A stretch of 64,000 bases of DNA from Saprospiraceae bacterium (GTDB taxonomy: Bacteria; Bacteroidota; Bacteroidia; Chitinophagales; Saprospiraceae), in NCBI GenBank assembly GCA_018057925.1, contig JAGPCT010000014.1:1-64000 (forward strand), given 5' to 3'. The translations under genes and the position numbers were made by a program. The notes beneath the pieces are model-generated. The model saw nothing but the letters and a program-made list of their open reading frames with translations. It searched no databases and had not been told where the DNA came from. This document shows, piece after piece, positions 9,001-16,882 of the stretch (position 1 is the stretch's first letter; the number at the start of each line of letters is the position of its first letter).

Positions 9001-11386
9001 CAGAGACAATTATAGCAGAGTCGAAAATAAAAACATAGCAACCGGAATAAGTTCTATTCTTTTGGGTACATCCTTTGCCGGATTGCCCGTCTCTGAATGT
9101 ATCCGGGCTATCTTGTCAGGTGTGCAACGAGCTAATCAACGGATGGTGCAGCTGAATTCGGGTCTAAAAACGATAAAGGAAATAGAGTTTGTGGATTATT
9201 ATGAGGATATTGCCCAGCAGTGTTATCAGATACTTAAAGACATTGAATCAAACCATGATTCATTAAATATAGCTGTAGGTCAATTTAGAAAGGGTTTAGG
9301 AAAAAGAAGAAGGTTATCTTTGTATGAAGGTGCAGCTTGGTGGCATACATTCAACACAAGCGCAACTTATGTACACGGTTATAGTACGCCAAGGGGTCTA
9401 TCTTTTAGTTCGACGTCGGGTAGAGCTCGCATTGAACAAGATGGAATAGCTACCGACTTGAAGATGGTTGAATACCTTGCTCGAGAGTTTTCACACCGAA
9501 GTAATTGGGATGTAAGGCTTTCCAAGACTATGTTTGAACTGTTAGTTCCAAATGATTTCAAAAGTATAATCCGCAATCAAAATAATATGGTTTGGAAGAT
9601 GGATGAATACTCTGCTCAATTTCCATGGGAAATGTTTCATGACTACACATCTATTGATAATGCACGAAATGAAACACCTACTTTTGTCAATACCGGTATG
9701 ATACGACAATTGCTGACAGATAAATACAGGAATAACCCTATCATGGCAGAAGAGAATAAAGCCTTTGTAGTGGGTGATCCGGATTACACAGATAGTGGAT
9801 TTTCTCAATTAAGCGGAGCAGAGCGTGAAGCAATTGAAGTGACAAGGTTGTTGAATGACAATAAGTTTCAAGTGACATCACTCATTAGAAGAAATGCGCA
9901 AGATATCATTACCGATTTGTATTCCGAACAGTATAGAGTTATGCATTTCGCCGCACATGGGTTGTATCAGGATGAAGAAGTCAATGGAGAAGTTAGGAAA
10001 AAGGTTGGAATCGTATTAGGAAAGGATTTGATTCTCGAACCTGGGATGATCAACCAATTGTCGTATGTTCCTGAATTTATATTTATTAACTGCTGTTATT
10101 CAATAGATATGACGGGATTGGATGAAAAATATTATAAGGGAAGATCTAATTTAGCCGCCAATATTGGTACACAATTGATCAAAATGGGGGTCAAGGCTGT
10201 CGTCGCTGCAGGTTGGGCAGTTAATGATGCAGCTGCACATACTTTTTCTACGGAGTTATACAGGAAATTGTTTGATGGATACGAATTTGGTGATGCTGTT
10301 TTGTCAGCCCGGAGAAAATGTTATGACAATCACCCGGATAATAATACATGGGGAGCTTACCAATGTTATGGTGATCATTATTATAAACTAATTAATAAGT
10401 CAGTAACAAAAATCGATAATACACCGTATGTTACAGAGAGTCAAGCAATCATTGAGCTTCAGAATGAGATTTCGTTTATTACAAGCCAAATCGTCAGCAA
10501 ACGGGATCATCTTTCTAAGCTGCTGAATATCATAAATAGGGTACAAGTTAACAATCTTGAAACCGGCTATATCAAGGAGCTTTATGCAAAGATATATGCA
10601 GAGTTGGGTGAATCCGAAAAGTCATTGAAAGAGCTGGATGGTTTATTTAAAATCGAAAAAGCTGATTTTTCAGTGTCTTCTTTGGAGCTTTATTGTAGTC
10701 TGAAAGGAAAGGTTTTACTGGATAATTATCGGGAAACAAGTATGGTAGATGAATCTTTACTGGATGAATTGTTGGCTGATATCAAGGTTTTGGATTTGAT
10801 TGGAGTTACAGCTGAACGAAGAGCCCTTAAAGCTTTGTTGTTCCGACGAATATCTTTCTTGAGAAGAGATGAAGTGGATAAGCGTTCAAAATGTCTATTA
10901 AAAATGAAGGAATATTATGGAGAAGCTTATGGAATCATTGATAAAACGATGCTTGTTGATTCAATTTATATGCTATATGGATTTTTCCTTGGTAGTTATT
11001 TGACCGGAAGTAGAACACTTTTGGTCGAAATGAATAAATTGATGAAAAAAGACTATACAACATTGAATGCATTTATAAATGATATTAAGGGTAAGTTACT
11101 TATTGATAAAGATGGATTTAGGATGTACAGTAGGAATAAGGCAATAGTAGAGGTTTATATGATGCAGTTGTTGTTATCTGAAACCAAAGAAGAATTGGAC
11201 TCCGCCTATCTCGATGTAAAAAGAGAGTTGGTTTTTGTAATTGAAAATTTCGGTAATTTGAAGCATATCTATGATGAAATAGAAAACGTCGAATTTGTAA
11301 TAGGAATGTTGACTATGAAAAAGGATCAAAACAAAGTCAAAGTATTGAATGATTTAAAAAAGATATTAGAATCCTATGTAGAATAA
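6029..11386 (+). CDS. Giant fusion: two alpha/beta-hydrolase (lipase-like) domains plus CHAT caspase-like protease
   Basis: A 1785-residue protein with no signal peptide, probably cytosolic. Domains in order: residues about 40-130, a conserved-looking N-terminal part of unknown type. About 180-480, an alpha/beta hydrolase with HGTLSS (H188) and nucleophile elbow SQSRGG (S252), resembling the DUF7379 type. About 515-860, a lecithin:cholesterol-acyltransferase-like lipase with PGIMGST (P523) and elbow AHSMGG (S621). About 890-1040, a domain with HPVLVGHFLHDG and ERHRLGFYPGDIG that I recall from other CHAT proteins but cannot name. About 1165-1460, a CHAT peptidase with PWEMF, VVGDPDY, GAEREAIEV, catalytic His in FAAHG (H1310) and Cys in NCCYS (C1356). 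About 1470-1785, helical, possibly degenerate TPR. Known CHAT proteins act as caspase-like proteases in bacterial immunity. It stands alone, with genes on both sides facing other ways. All three nucleophiles are intact, so it is not a pseudogene. Function is inference. Confidence 0.85.
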   Translation: MANDPNQGDQNQSPSPENNLSSNNPKFEKIGVIGVQDTQSNVPIIGEYKAIGTFKSVQTRGEGKKVELLDANLIGQAVMEDDSIWIGYLGDLDEVFSSEIKRSDGGEYKVLTDGVSISDDRGVFKYIKRKLLHVFEADAASKTAAYIAEKVDKRVMTNPGLFVIDKDMNMTKYDSMTEVSGKILLLLHGTLSSTEGSFGDLKNGDLWKSIHSRYDYVLALQHYTISVSPITNVIDILKALPSNVSIDILSQSRGGLIGDLLCRCDSRNRIKGFSLPEMESLSQDAPEFNNLVKEMNQLAELKRLKIGRFVRVASPSSGTSILGNRLDVYLNAILNLIGMVFGTKANPIYSAVTEFVMDVLSHRMDARSMPGLWSMVTSSTFQKLNNRNDIEVNAERYIIAGDATIGGSVGNSIMVILTNIYFWRQNDFVVDTNSMNKGLMSVDGYYFYYLSDISKTNHFNYFKNENSRKAISMAINGIPKEGDIEFKLVARDKDSRGVNLKLESKVFSCDNISGQKPIAILIPGIMGSTLADKENDLWLSILRLNKGALIDKMNIGAKGIYSTGAMDKFYSKIGNFLLKDHELKVFGFDWRLDMATAARDLASLIDKYMEYDRPIHIIAHSMGGLVMKQIMINHTQTIDNFSKGVNNKLFLLGTPWLGSHLIMEVLTGHSDRVKLLSFIDFKYTKKEIVQSVSNYPGVMQLLPMTNEGFEKESFWQDKSNYANDTAVPNQQMLTLYHNYKNSTQSYKMPVELFKKVYYIAGHSKTVNGYDLQTKLFGGKKLVYKTTMLGDGSVTWELGIPSEVPTTNVYYSEISHGSLANEEVIFETIREIIQFGSSGFLPQVPPVSRGLEVEEEKKDVDIIVENDNQIIETIFDGFNESNKSKVDDSLVNVTVLNADLKYAAHPVLVGHFLHDGLYSAEKSLDTYLKQKLSERHRLGFYPGDIGASEVTYQSDSKPKGALIAGLGPVDQLTAYRLSITVEKAIIQYAFFFRDNYSRVENKNIATGISSILLGTSFAGLPVSECIRAILSGVQRANQRMVQLNSGLKTIKEIEFVDYYEDIAQQCYQILKDIESNHDSLNIAVGQFRKGLGKRRRLSLYEGAAWWHTFNTSATYVHGYSTPRGLSFSSTSGRARIEQDGIATDLKMVEYLAREFSHRSNWDVRLSKTMFELLVPNDFKSIIRNQNNMVWKMDEYSAQFPWEMFHDYTSIDNARNETPTFVNTGMIRQLLTDKYRNNPIMAEENKAFVVGDPDYTDSGFSQLSGAEREAIEVTRLLNDNKFQVTSLIRRNAQDIITDLYSEQYRVMHFAAHGLYQDEEVNGEVRKKVGIVLGKDLILEPGMINQLSYVPEFIFINCCYSIDMTGLDEKYYKGRSNLAANIGTQLIKMGVKAVVAAGWAVNDAAAHTFSTELYRKLFDGYEFGDAVLSARRKCYDNHPDNNTWGAYQCYGDHYYKLINKSVTKIDNTPYVTESQAIIELQNEISFITSQIVSKRDHLSKLLNIINRVQVNNLETGYIKELYAKIYAELGESEKSLKELDGLFKIEKADFSVSSLELYCSLKGKVLLDNYRETSMVDESLLDELLADIKVLDLIGVTAERRALKALLFRRISFLRRDEVDKRSKCLLKMKEYYGEAYGIIDKTMLVDSIYMLYGFFLGSYLTGSRTLLVEMNKLMKKDYTTLNAFINDIKGKLLIDKDGFRMYSRNKAIVEVYMMQLLLSETKEELDSAYLDVKRELVFVIENFGNLKHIYDEIENVEFVIGMLTMKKDQNKVKVLNDLKKILESYVE

Positions 11387-11522
11387 TAAAATTGATAATA
11401 TATAAATAATAAATATTTATAATAATATATATAAACAGTTAAATATGTACAAAATCGAATAATGTATAGTGCTTGAATTATACGTTAATGGAGTTGATTA
11501 AATGCGGTAACGCAATATTAAT

Positions 11523-12467
11523 TTATACTTGAACTTTATGGAATGGTTTTTTAGAAACGATCATGAAGCCTGCTATTCCGATAAAAAATAAAAAGAAAGC
11601 GATAATTTCTGCTTGTGATGCTGTAAAAACACCGAAGTCAAAAGTGTCATTTACACGTATCTTTTCAATAAAAAATCGTTCTAATCCATTCAGAAGACAA
11701 TACAGGAAAAATATCTGGCCCGGCTTAATCAGTGTTTTTCTTAATGACCATAAAACGCCAAAGATGATGAATGCCAATATCGTCTCATAAATTGGCGTTG
11801 GATACACTCCTTGAGCTAGTTCTGTACAATAATTTCCGACACAATCAACCATTTTTACTCCTTCTTGAGCGACATTTCGCGGATAGGTATTAGACCATAA
11901 CCAATCCGGAAAGATAAACCAATTGGGTTTATTGGCGGCAACTACACCCCAATCTCCATCACCACTCAACTGGCATCCAATGCGACCAACACCATATCCT
12001 ATCATCAAGGATGGCGCCGTGGCATCACATATAGTCAATATTTTTATTCCAAATTTTCTTACATACCATGTTACGGCAAAGAATGCGACAATCAATCCAC
12101 CATAAATGGCCAATCCACTGCCGGAGAATAATGTATGAAATGGATCTCGAATAAATGATTTAATAGACTCAATACTTTCAAATATAGCGAATAACTTGGC
12201 ACCTACTACACCTGATATGGCTGCAACCATTGTGATGTCGCCAACTTTCTCATGCGGCCATATCGTTGTAGATTTTCCATCTTTAGTTATTTTAATTGGC
12301 TTGATGGAACCATCCTTTTCCCTTCGCTTTAATTCAAGACTCAAGAAATAAGAACTGCATAATATTGCAATGGCCAACATTAATCCAAACATTTTTACTA
12401 TGGAAGACCAGTTATCAACCGGTGTGCCAAATAAATCATGGAAAACATACGAAAGATCAGGATACAT
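11523..12467 (-). CDS. lgt: Prolipoprotein diacylglyceryl transferase
   Basis: A 314-residue polytopic inner-membrane enzyme that moves diacylglycerol from phosphatidylglycerol to the lipobox cysteine of prolipoproteins. About seven hydrophobic segments are visible. The signature region is GYGVGRIGCQLSGDGDWG (about 153-170), a variant of the textbook GRxGNFxNxE motif that Bacteroidota enzymes commonly show; the arginine of GR is kept. Other supporting segments are YGGL near residue 117 and the C-terminal GLERFFIEKIRVND, matching the conserved R-F-x-x-E-x-x-R region. It reads divergently from the DUF4292 lipoprotein gene, itself a substrate of this enzyme class. Confidence 0.9.
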   Translation of the reverse strand: MYPDLSYVFHDLFGTPVDNWSSIVKMFGLMLAIAILCSSYFLSLELKRREKDGSIKPIKITKDGKSTTIWPHEKVGDITMVAAISGVVGAKLFAIFESIESIKSFIRDPFHTLFSGSGLAIYGGLIVAFFAVTWYVRKFGIKILTICDATAPSLMIGYGVGRIGCQLSGDGDWGVVAANKPNWFIFPDWLWSNTYPRNVAQEGVKMVDCVGNYCTELAQGVYPTPIYETILAFIIFGVLWSLRKTLIKPGQIFFLYCLLNGLERFFIEKIRVNDTFDFGVFTASQAEIIAFFLFFIGIAGFMIVSKKPFHKVQV

Positions 12468-12601
12468 AAAAATTAAGCTTTTATTTGATTTAATCCATAG
12501 AATTAAGTCAATGAACTGTAAAGGTGATAAAAATTATGATTTTCTTAAACGCATTGTGATAATATTTTTTAAACTTTGGCGATTATTTAGATAAACAAAT
12601 C

Positions 12602-13432
12602 ATGAGATTATTTTCGATAGTATTGGTAATTTTGTCTTTAACCTCTTGTCACGTCCATAAAAAGTCACAAATAAATGCACAGGATTCAACTGTAACGCCG
12701 CCAATTCAAAAGACTGAAACTTCTTCGAAAGATAATACAAGCAAGGAAGAAGAGCCTATAAGTCATTTTTCAATTGAAAATGCTACAAATCCACTAAGAT
12801 TGGATTTTCAAACAGCTGAGATGACAGGAGAAATGGTTCTTGAAAATACAACAGACCGATACAACTTTGCTTTTAATATTAGAATTCACAAGGATAGCAT
12901 AATTTGGATGCAGTTGAAAAAATTTGGTTTAGAGGGAGCCCGAATTTTGATAAATAAAGATTCTATGTATGTCATTGATAGAATTCATCGCAGTTATATG
13001 AAAAAAAGCTGGCAAGAAATTCAGACCCAAATGAATGCACCGGTTGATTTTAATATATTGTATGAATTAATTGCAGGAAACCCTTATTACATGGAAATGG
13101 GTAAAGATAGTATCAGATCAACTGAAAATATGAAAATTATCACCAACCGAAAAGATTCTAACCGTATATCTATCGGTATAAATGCTGTATTTGAACAGAT
13201 GATTTCTTATATGATTGAAGATTTGTCAAAAAAAATATATTTAAAAATGGATTTAGCAGATTATAAATTATTATATGATAAAAAAAAGTTTTCTTACCTT
13301 CGTGATTTAGAGATTATTTCGAATAATGTAAAATTACTATATATAAATTTATCATTTAATGAGGTCAAAAGAAATACTAAATTCAAATTCCCTTTTGAAA
13401 TTCCTGTGGGATATAAACCCATGGCTCCTTAA
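12602..13432 (+). CDS. DUF4292 family lipoprotein
   Basis: A 276-residue exported lipoprotein. The N-terminus MRLFSIVLVILSLTSC is a short lipoprotein signal with lipobox LTSC, so Cys16 would be the lipidated residue. After a Ser/Thr/Lys-rich linker (about 20-50) the body has alternating beta-strand-like segments such as YNFAFNIRIHKDSIIWMQLKK and a conserved-looking GLEGARILINKDSMYVIDR, typical of the DUF4292 family of LolA/LolB-like fold. Its job is not established. The following EnvC-like gene overlaps its 3' end by 74 nt, which suggests translational coupling and a shared envelope role; DUF4292 next to M23/EnvC genes is a recurrent arrangement in Bacteroidota, as I recall it. Confidence 0.8.
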   Translation: MRLFSIVLVILSLTSCHVHKKSQINAQDSTVTPPIQKTETSSKDNTSKEEEPISHFSIENATNPLRLDFQTAEMTGEMVLENTTDRYNFAFNIRIHKDSIIWMQLKKFGLEGARILINKDSMYVIDRIHRSYMKKSWQEIQTQMNAPVDFNILYELIAGNPYYMEMGKDSIRSTENMKIITNRKDSNRISIGINAVFEQMISYMIEDLSKKIYLKMDLADYKLLYDKKKFSYLRDLEIISNNVKLLYINLSFNEVKRNTKFKFPFEIPVGYKPMAP

Positions 13433-14795
13433 ACCCATATTTTTGACACTTACACTATCTTTTTTTCTTGTTTCCAGTGGTTATAGTCAAAATACACAAG
13501 CCTTAGAAAAAAAGAAAAAAAAGGTCGAACAAAATATTAAACACACCCAAGAAAAAATTGAAAATACTAAAAAAAGTAAAGAGAGTACATTAAAGGATTA
13601 TAACAAGATTCAAAAAAAGATCGAGGGTCGTAAATATGTTATTTCCGGCGTTCAATCAGAAATTAAAACAGTTCAAGTCTCTCTGACCGGGAAAAATGAC
13701 GATATTATTCGACTCGAAAATCAAATAAGTAAGCTCAAATATGATTATGGGAATATAATGAAAAGTGCTTATAAAGCTTCTTTGTTGACCAATGAATGGA
13801 TGCTTATTTTGTCCTCAACAAGTATGAATCAAGCCTTTCATCGATGGTTATATTTAAAGAAGATTAAAAAGGACCGCAAACAAAAAGCAGCCATTATTAT
13901 AGCCAAACAGTTGGAACTTGAATCAGAACTTTCTAATCTGGAACTCATAAAATCTGGAAAACAGCTATTGCTTAAAAAGGAACAAAATCAATCCGACCTT
14001 TTATCCAAAGATTTGCAAGATAAAGATAAACTACTCGCCAATCTGTCTAAAGATGAAAAATACTTAATAACTACCTTAAATCGTCAGCAAAAGCAACAAC
14101 GTGCCATTGCTTCTGATATTGAGAAAGCTATTAGGCGGGAAATTGCACGTAAAGAAAAGGAAGCACGCGAGCTTGCTGAACGCGAAAGAAAAAAAGAGGC
14201 TGCAAGGTTGGCTGCAATTGAAGCTGCTAAGACAAAAGCTGCTGCTGATAATGAAAAACCTGATGTTGGAAGTGCAGCAATAGATGTTAATCCTGTCAAA
14301 GCACCAGAAAAGAAGCCTGTCAAAACAGTTTCAGAGAAAAAGGAAGTCGCTATCACTGAAACACCCAAAAGCGCAGCTTTGTCAGCTGATTTTCAGTCTA
14401 ATAAGGGCAATTTGGTGTGGCCTGTTGGTCGGGGAGTTATTATAAAACGATTTGGGACACAAGCTCATCCTGATTTGAGTCATGTCACTATTGTTAATAA
14501 TGGAATAGATATTAAAACAGAGACAAATGCTAAAGTTAATGCGGTCTTCGAAGGAGAAGTTGTCCATATAGCATTTTTGTCAGGATATAAAAATACAGTC
14601 ATGATAAATCATGGTAAATATTATACCATTTACTCTAATCTTGAATCTGTCGCTGTATCAAAAGGTCAGAAGCTAAATACCGGTGACATGGTCGGCATCG
14701 CGGCAGTCAATACGGATTCAGGCAATACAGAAGTGCACTTCGAATTGTGGAATAAGGAAAATCCACTTAATCCGGCTATTTGGCTTAAAAAATAA
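13359..14795 (+). CDS. EnvC-like murein hydrolase activator with degenerate M23 domain
   Basis: A 478-residue exported protein. After the signal segment (about 24-43, ending GYSQ) come long coiled coils (about 45-290) rich in Lys, Glu and Gln, then an Ala/Lys/Pro linker, then an M23/LytM domain (about 350-478). The metal-binding residues of active M23 enzymes are mostly lost: N replaces the first His in NNGIDIK, and YSNL replaces the Y-A-H-L motif, while HFEL is kept. This is the pattern of EnvC/NlpD, which activate amidases without cutting peptidoglycan themselves. The ATG at 13359 overlaps the DUF4292 gene by 74 nt; the signal peptide would start 24 residues in. A TTG at 13442 could start just before the hydrophobic core but lacks positive residues, so the ATG is preferred. 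Confidence 0.85.
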   Translation: MRSKEILNSNSLLKFLWDINPWLLKPIFLTLTLSFFLVSSGYSQNTQALEKKKKKVEQNIKHTQEKIENTKKSKESTLKDYNKIQKKIEGRKYVISGVQSEIKTVQVSLTGKNDDIIRLENQISKLKYDYGNIMKSAYKASLLTNEWMLILSSTSMNQAFHRWLYLKKIKKDRKQKAAIIIAKQLELESELSNLELIKSGKQLLLKKEQNQSDLLSKDLQDKDKLLANLSKDEKYLITTLNRQQKQQRAIASDIEKAIRREIARKEKEARELAERERKKEAARLAAIEAAKTKAAADNEKPDVGSAAIDVNPVKAPEKKPVKTVSEKKEVAITETPKSAALSADFQSNKGNLVWPVGRGVIIKRFGTQAHPDLSHVTIVNNGIDIKTETNAKVNAVFEGEVVHIAFLSGYKNTVMINHGKYYTIYSNLESVAVSKGQKLNTGDMVGIAAVNTDSGNTEVHFELWNKENPLNPAIWLKK

Positions 14796-14867
14796 GAAAA
14801 AGAAATTTTTGCGATTGGGTTAATGATTTCCAAAAGTAGAATATTTCTATGTTATATGGCTGATAGT

Positions 14868-15260
14868 CTATCCTTTATTCAACTTTAAGGAAGAAATTAA
14901 GATAATAACCCATCCTGCAATAAAAGTTAATCCACCCAAAGGCGTGATAGGGCCCAAAAACCCTAATCCTTCAATACCGGTGTATTGCCTTGTACTTAAA
15001 AAATATATGGAACCGGAAAATAAAATTATACCTACTAAAAAGAATTTTGATGCAAGGAGAAATGCTTTGTTATGCGTTATGTGATATAAAATGCCACAAG
15101 CTAAAATAGCGAAAGTATGATAAAATTGATAGCTCACTCCTGTGCGATAAGCTTCAAGAGATTCAGCTGAAATGACGGGCTTTAGACCATGAGCCCCAAA
15201 TGCCCCCAAGATTACAGCTGTGATACCCAAAATAGATGCTGTTATTATTGAAAAACGCAT
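14868..15260 (-). CDS. DUF423 family membrane protein
   Basis: A 130-residue inner-membrane protein with four hydrophobic helices. The start MRFSIITASILGITAVILGAFGAHGL and the segment TGVSYQFYHTFAIL are hallmarks of DUF423 (YgdD-like). Near the end, PLGGLTFIAGWVIILISSL is the usual C-terminal helix. Molecular role is unknown for the family. It is a single gene; its 3' end converges on the EnvC-like gene, and repeat copy B lies upstream of it. Confidence 0.88.
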   Translation of the reverse strand: MRFSIITASILGITAVILGAFGAHGLKPVISAESLEAYRTGVSYQFYHTFAILACGILYHITHNKAFLLASKFFLVGIILFSGSIYFLSTRQYTGIEGLGFLGPITPLGGLTFIAGWVIILISSLKLNKG

Positions 15261-15329
15261 AGAATTAATTTATTTCACTTGGATAAATAAATGTTCGATA
15301 TCGAGTCGAAAGAATTAAGTATATCCTTG

Positions 15330-15482
15330 AACCCAAATTCCGCATTTGATATTTGCGGAATCGATTTATGACTCGTAATCAATAGTTTACAGAAACCATT
15401 GAAACGATTCGTACATCGGGATTAACCCTCATAATCAGCATTATGCGGTTTTAAAAAACCTTTATTGCTGAGTTCGGGTTGA
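15330..15482 (+). repeat. Dispersed structured repeat, copy B
   Basis: Shares long blocks with copy C, including GACTCGTAATCAATRGTTTA and TCGTACATCGGGATTAACCC. Hairpin 1 pairs TTCCGCA (15338-15344) with TGCGGAA (15354-15360). Hairpin 2 (15380-15401) is CAATAGTTT-acag-AAACCATTG with one A-C mismatch. Hairpin 3 is GGTTTT-aa-AAAACC (15447-15460). The ends form an imperfect terminal inverted repeat (AACCCAAATTC and GAGTTCGGGTT). It fills the gap between pdhB and the DUF423 gene, both on the minus strand. Confidence 0.88.
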
Positions 15483-15516
15483 ATATATCTGTTGTCAAAA
15501 GGAATATTTCCAACTC

Positions 15517-16503
15517 TTACTTTTTGATATACATGACTTCTTTTACAGCATGAATGATTTTTGCCGGATTAGGCATATATTCATCGACATAGACATGCGA
15601 ATATCCCAATGAGCTATCGGCTGCATTAACCCTTGTAACAGGAGCATCCAAATAATCAAAAGCATATTTTTGAATCTCATACGCTATTTCAGCGGAGACT
15701 CCAAACATTGGCCAACTTTCATCAACAACGATGATTCGATTTGTCTTTTTAACAGATTCGATTACAGTGTTGATGTCCAATGGGCGAATACTTCTCAAAT
15801 CAATAACTTCTGCGGATATTCCCTCTTTAGCTAGTTCATCCGCTGCCAAAGTACATGTTTTTACTTGCTTGTTGAATGAAACCAATGTTACATCCGTTCC
15901 TTCTCTTCTTATTGCGGCTTTGCCTATAGGTACTAAGTATTCTCCTTCAGGGACTTCACCTTTTTCACCGTAAAACACTTCGGATTCCATCATACATACC
16001 GGATTAGGATCTCTAATGGCTGATTTTAATAACCCCTTTGCGTCAGCAGGATCAGTACAAGAAATAACTTTTAAACCGGGAACATTTCCCATCCAGGACT
16101 CAAAAGTCTGGCTATGTTGTTGAGCCAATTGCCCGGCAGCTCCTGATGGACCTCTGAATACTATTTGACAACCGAATTGACCTCCCGATTGACTCATAGT
16201 TTTGGCAGCATTGTTCACAATTTGGTCAAATGCTAATACAGCAAAATTCCATGTCATAAATTCAACAATTGGCTTAAGTCCATTCATAGCAGCACCTACA
16301 CCTATGCCGGCAAACCCTAACTCTGCAATAGGTGTGTCTATTACTCTTTCCGGACCGAATTCATCCAATAGCCCCTTGCTTACCTTATAAGCACCATTGT
16401 ATGCTGCTACCTCTTCACCCATAAGAAAAACCTTCGGATCCAAGCGCATTTCTTCTACCATCGCTTCTCTTAAGGCATCTCTTAATGTTAATATTCTTGA
16501 CAT
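15517..16503 (-). CDS. pdhB: Pyruvate dehydrogenase E1 component, beta subunit
   Basis: A 328-residue E1-beta subunit that, with E1-alpha, decarboxylates pyruvate using thiamine diphosphate and acetylates the lipoyl arm of E2. Supporting segments are MGEEVAAYNGAYKVSKGLL (about 27-45), the ThDP-site ERVIDTPIAELGFAGIGVGAA (about 53-73), the MTWNFAVLAFDQIVNNAAK stretch and the C-terminal EIQKYAFDYLDAPVTRV region; these fit PdhB better than branched-chain BkdB. Family length is about 325. The alpha subunit is not in the window. A TACTTTTG box lies 17 nt upstream of the ATG. E2 and E3 genes are elsewhere in the window on the same strand. Confidence 0.93.
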   Translation of the reverse strand: MSRILTLRDALREAMVEEMRLDPKVFLMGEEVAAYNGAYKVSKGLLDEFGPERVIDTPIAELGFAGIGVGAAMNGLKPIVEFMTWNFAVLAFDQIVNNAAKTMSQSGGQFGCQIVFRGPSGAAGQLAQQHSQTFESWMGNVPGLKVISCTDPADAKGLLKSAIRDPNPVCMMESEVFYGEKGEVPEGEYLVPIGKAAIRREGTDVTLVSFNKQVKTCTLAADELAKEGISAEVIDLRSIRPLDINTVIESVKKTNRIIVVDESWPMFGVSAEIAYEIQKYAFDYLDAPVTRVNAADSSLGYSHVYVDEYMPNPAKIIHAVKEVMYIKK

Positions 16504-16519
16504 TTTTTAAAATTTGTCG

Positions 16520-16527
16520 CAAAAGTA
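16520..16527 (-). promoter_or_regulatory. -7 box (TACTTTTG) upstream of pdhB
   Basis: Minus-strand TACTTTTG fits TAnnTTTG, 17 nt before the pdhB ATG. No TTG at 19-21 nt was found. Confidence 0.4.
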
Positions 16528-16636
16528 ACAAACTTTCCATATATATTGAAATCAAGTTGATAACTTGGCACTTGCCCGTAGAATTATCGCTATAACTTTA
16601 CTGAAAGAGATCATAGAATCTATTGGCTTGTGTATT

Positions 16637-16786
16637 AACCCCAATTCAACTATTGAACATGTTGAATCGATAAAGGATTTGTAATAAAAAGTTTAAAAAA
16701 TCATTGAAATATCTCCTTAATTGGGACGTTCCTCATGATGGACGCTATTCGATTTTGTATAACATCAATGACTGAATTTGGGATTA
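16637..16786 (+). repeat. Dispersed structured repeat, copy D (divergent)
   Basis: Aligns with copy C from end to end: AACCCCAATTC at the left, GAATCGAT, TTTGTAAT, GTTTAAAAAATCATTGAAAT, GGGA, CTCA, and CTGAATTTGGGATTA at the right. Hairpin 1 has a different sequence but still pairs: ATTCAAC (16644-16650) with GTTGAAT (16661-16667), so two stem pairs changed on both arms relative to TTCCGCA/TGCGGAA. Hairpin 2 is weak here. It lies between the divergent pdhB and argS genes. Confidence 0.65.
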
Positions 16787-16850
16787 GGATGCTTTATTCA
16801 TTTATATTCCTATTTCTTACGCTTCACTTAAATTGTCTCTAAAATTTACG

Positions 16851-16858
16851 TACGTTTG
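16851..16858 (+). promoter_or_regulatory. -7 box (TACGTTTG) upstream of argS
   Basis: TACGTTTG fits TAnnTTTG and ends 24 nt before the argS ATG. The nearest TTG is only 15 nt upstream of it. Confidence 0.4.
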
Positions 16859-16882
16859 CATTTTTAAAATTTATTGTAAGAT

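Larger units (their letters stand above)
16504..16882. other. 379-nt divergent intergenic region between pdhB and argS
   Basis: Contains the -7 boxes of pdhB (16520-16527) and argS (16851-16858) and, between them, repeat copy D (16637-16786). Nothing else was recognised. Confidence 0.55.

Noticed and set aside
11387-11522. Possible terminator or small RNA after the CHAT-lipase gene
   Set aside because: Sequence is AT-rich with weak self-pairing only; no GC-rich stem with T-run was found.
14084-14368. Antisense Ala/Ser-rich open frame within the EnvC-like gene
   Set aside because: It is the mirror of the Lys/Ala/Glu-rich coiled-coil and linker; low-complexity coding gives long stop-free frames on the other strand.
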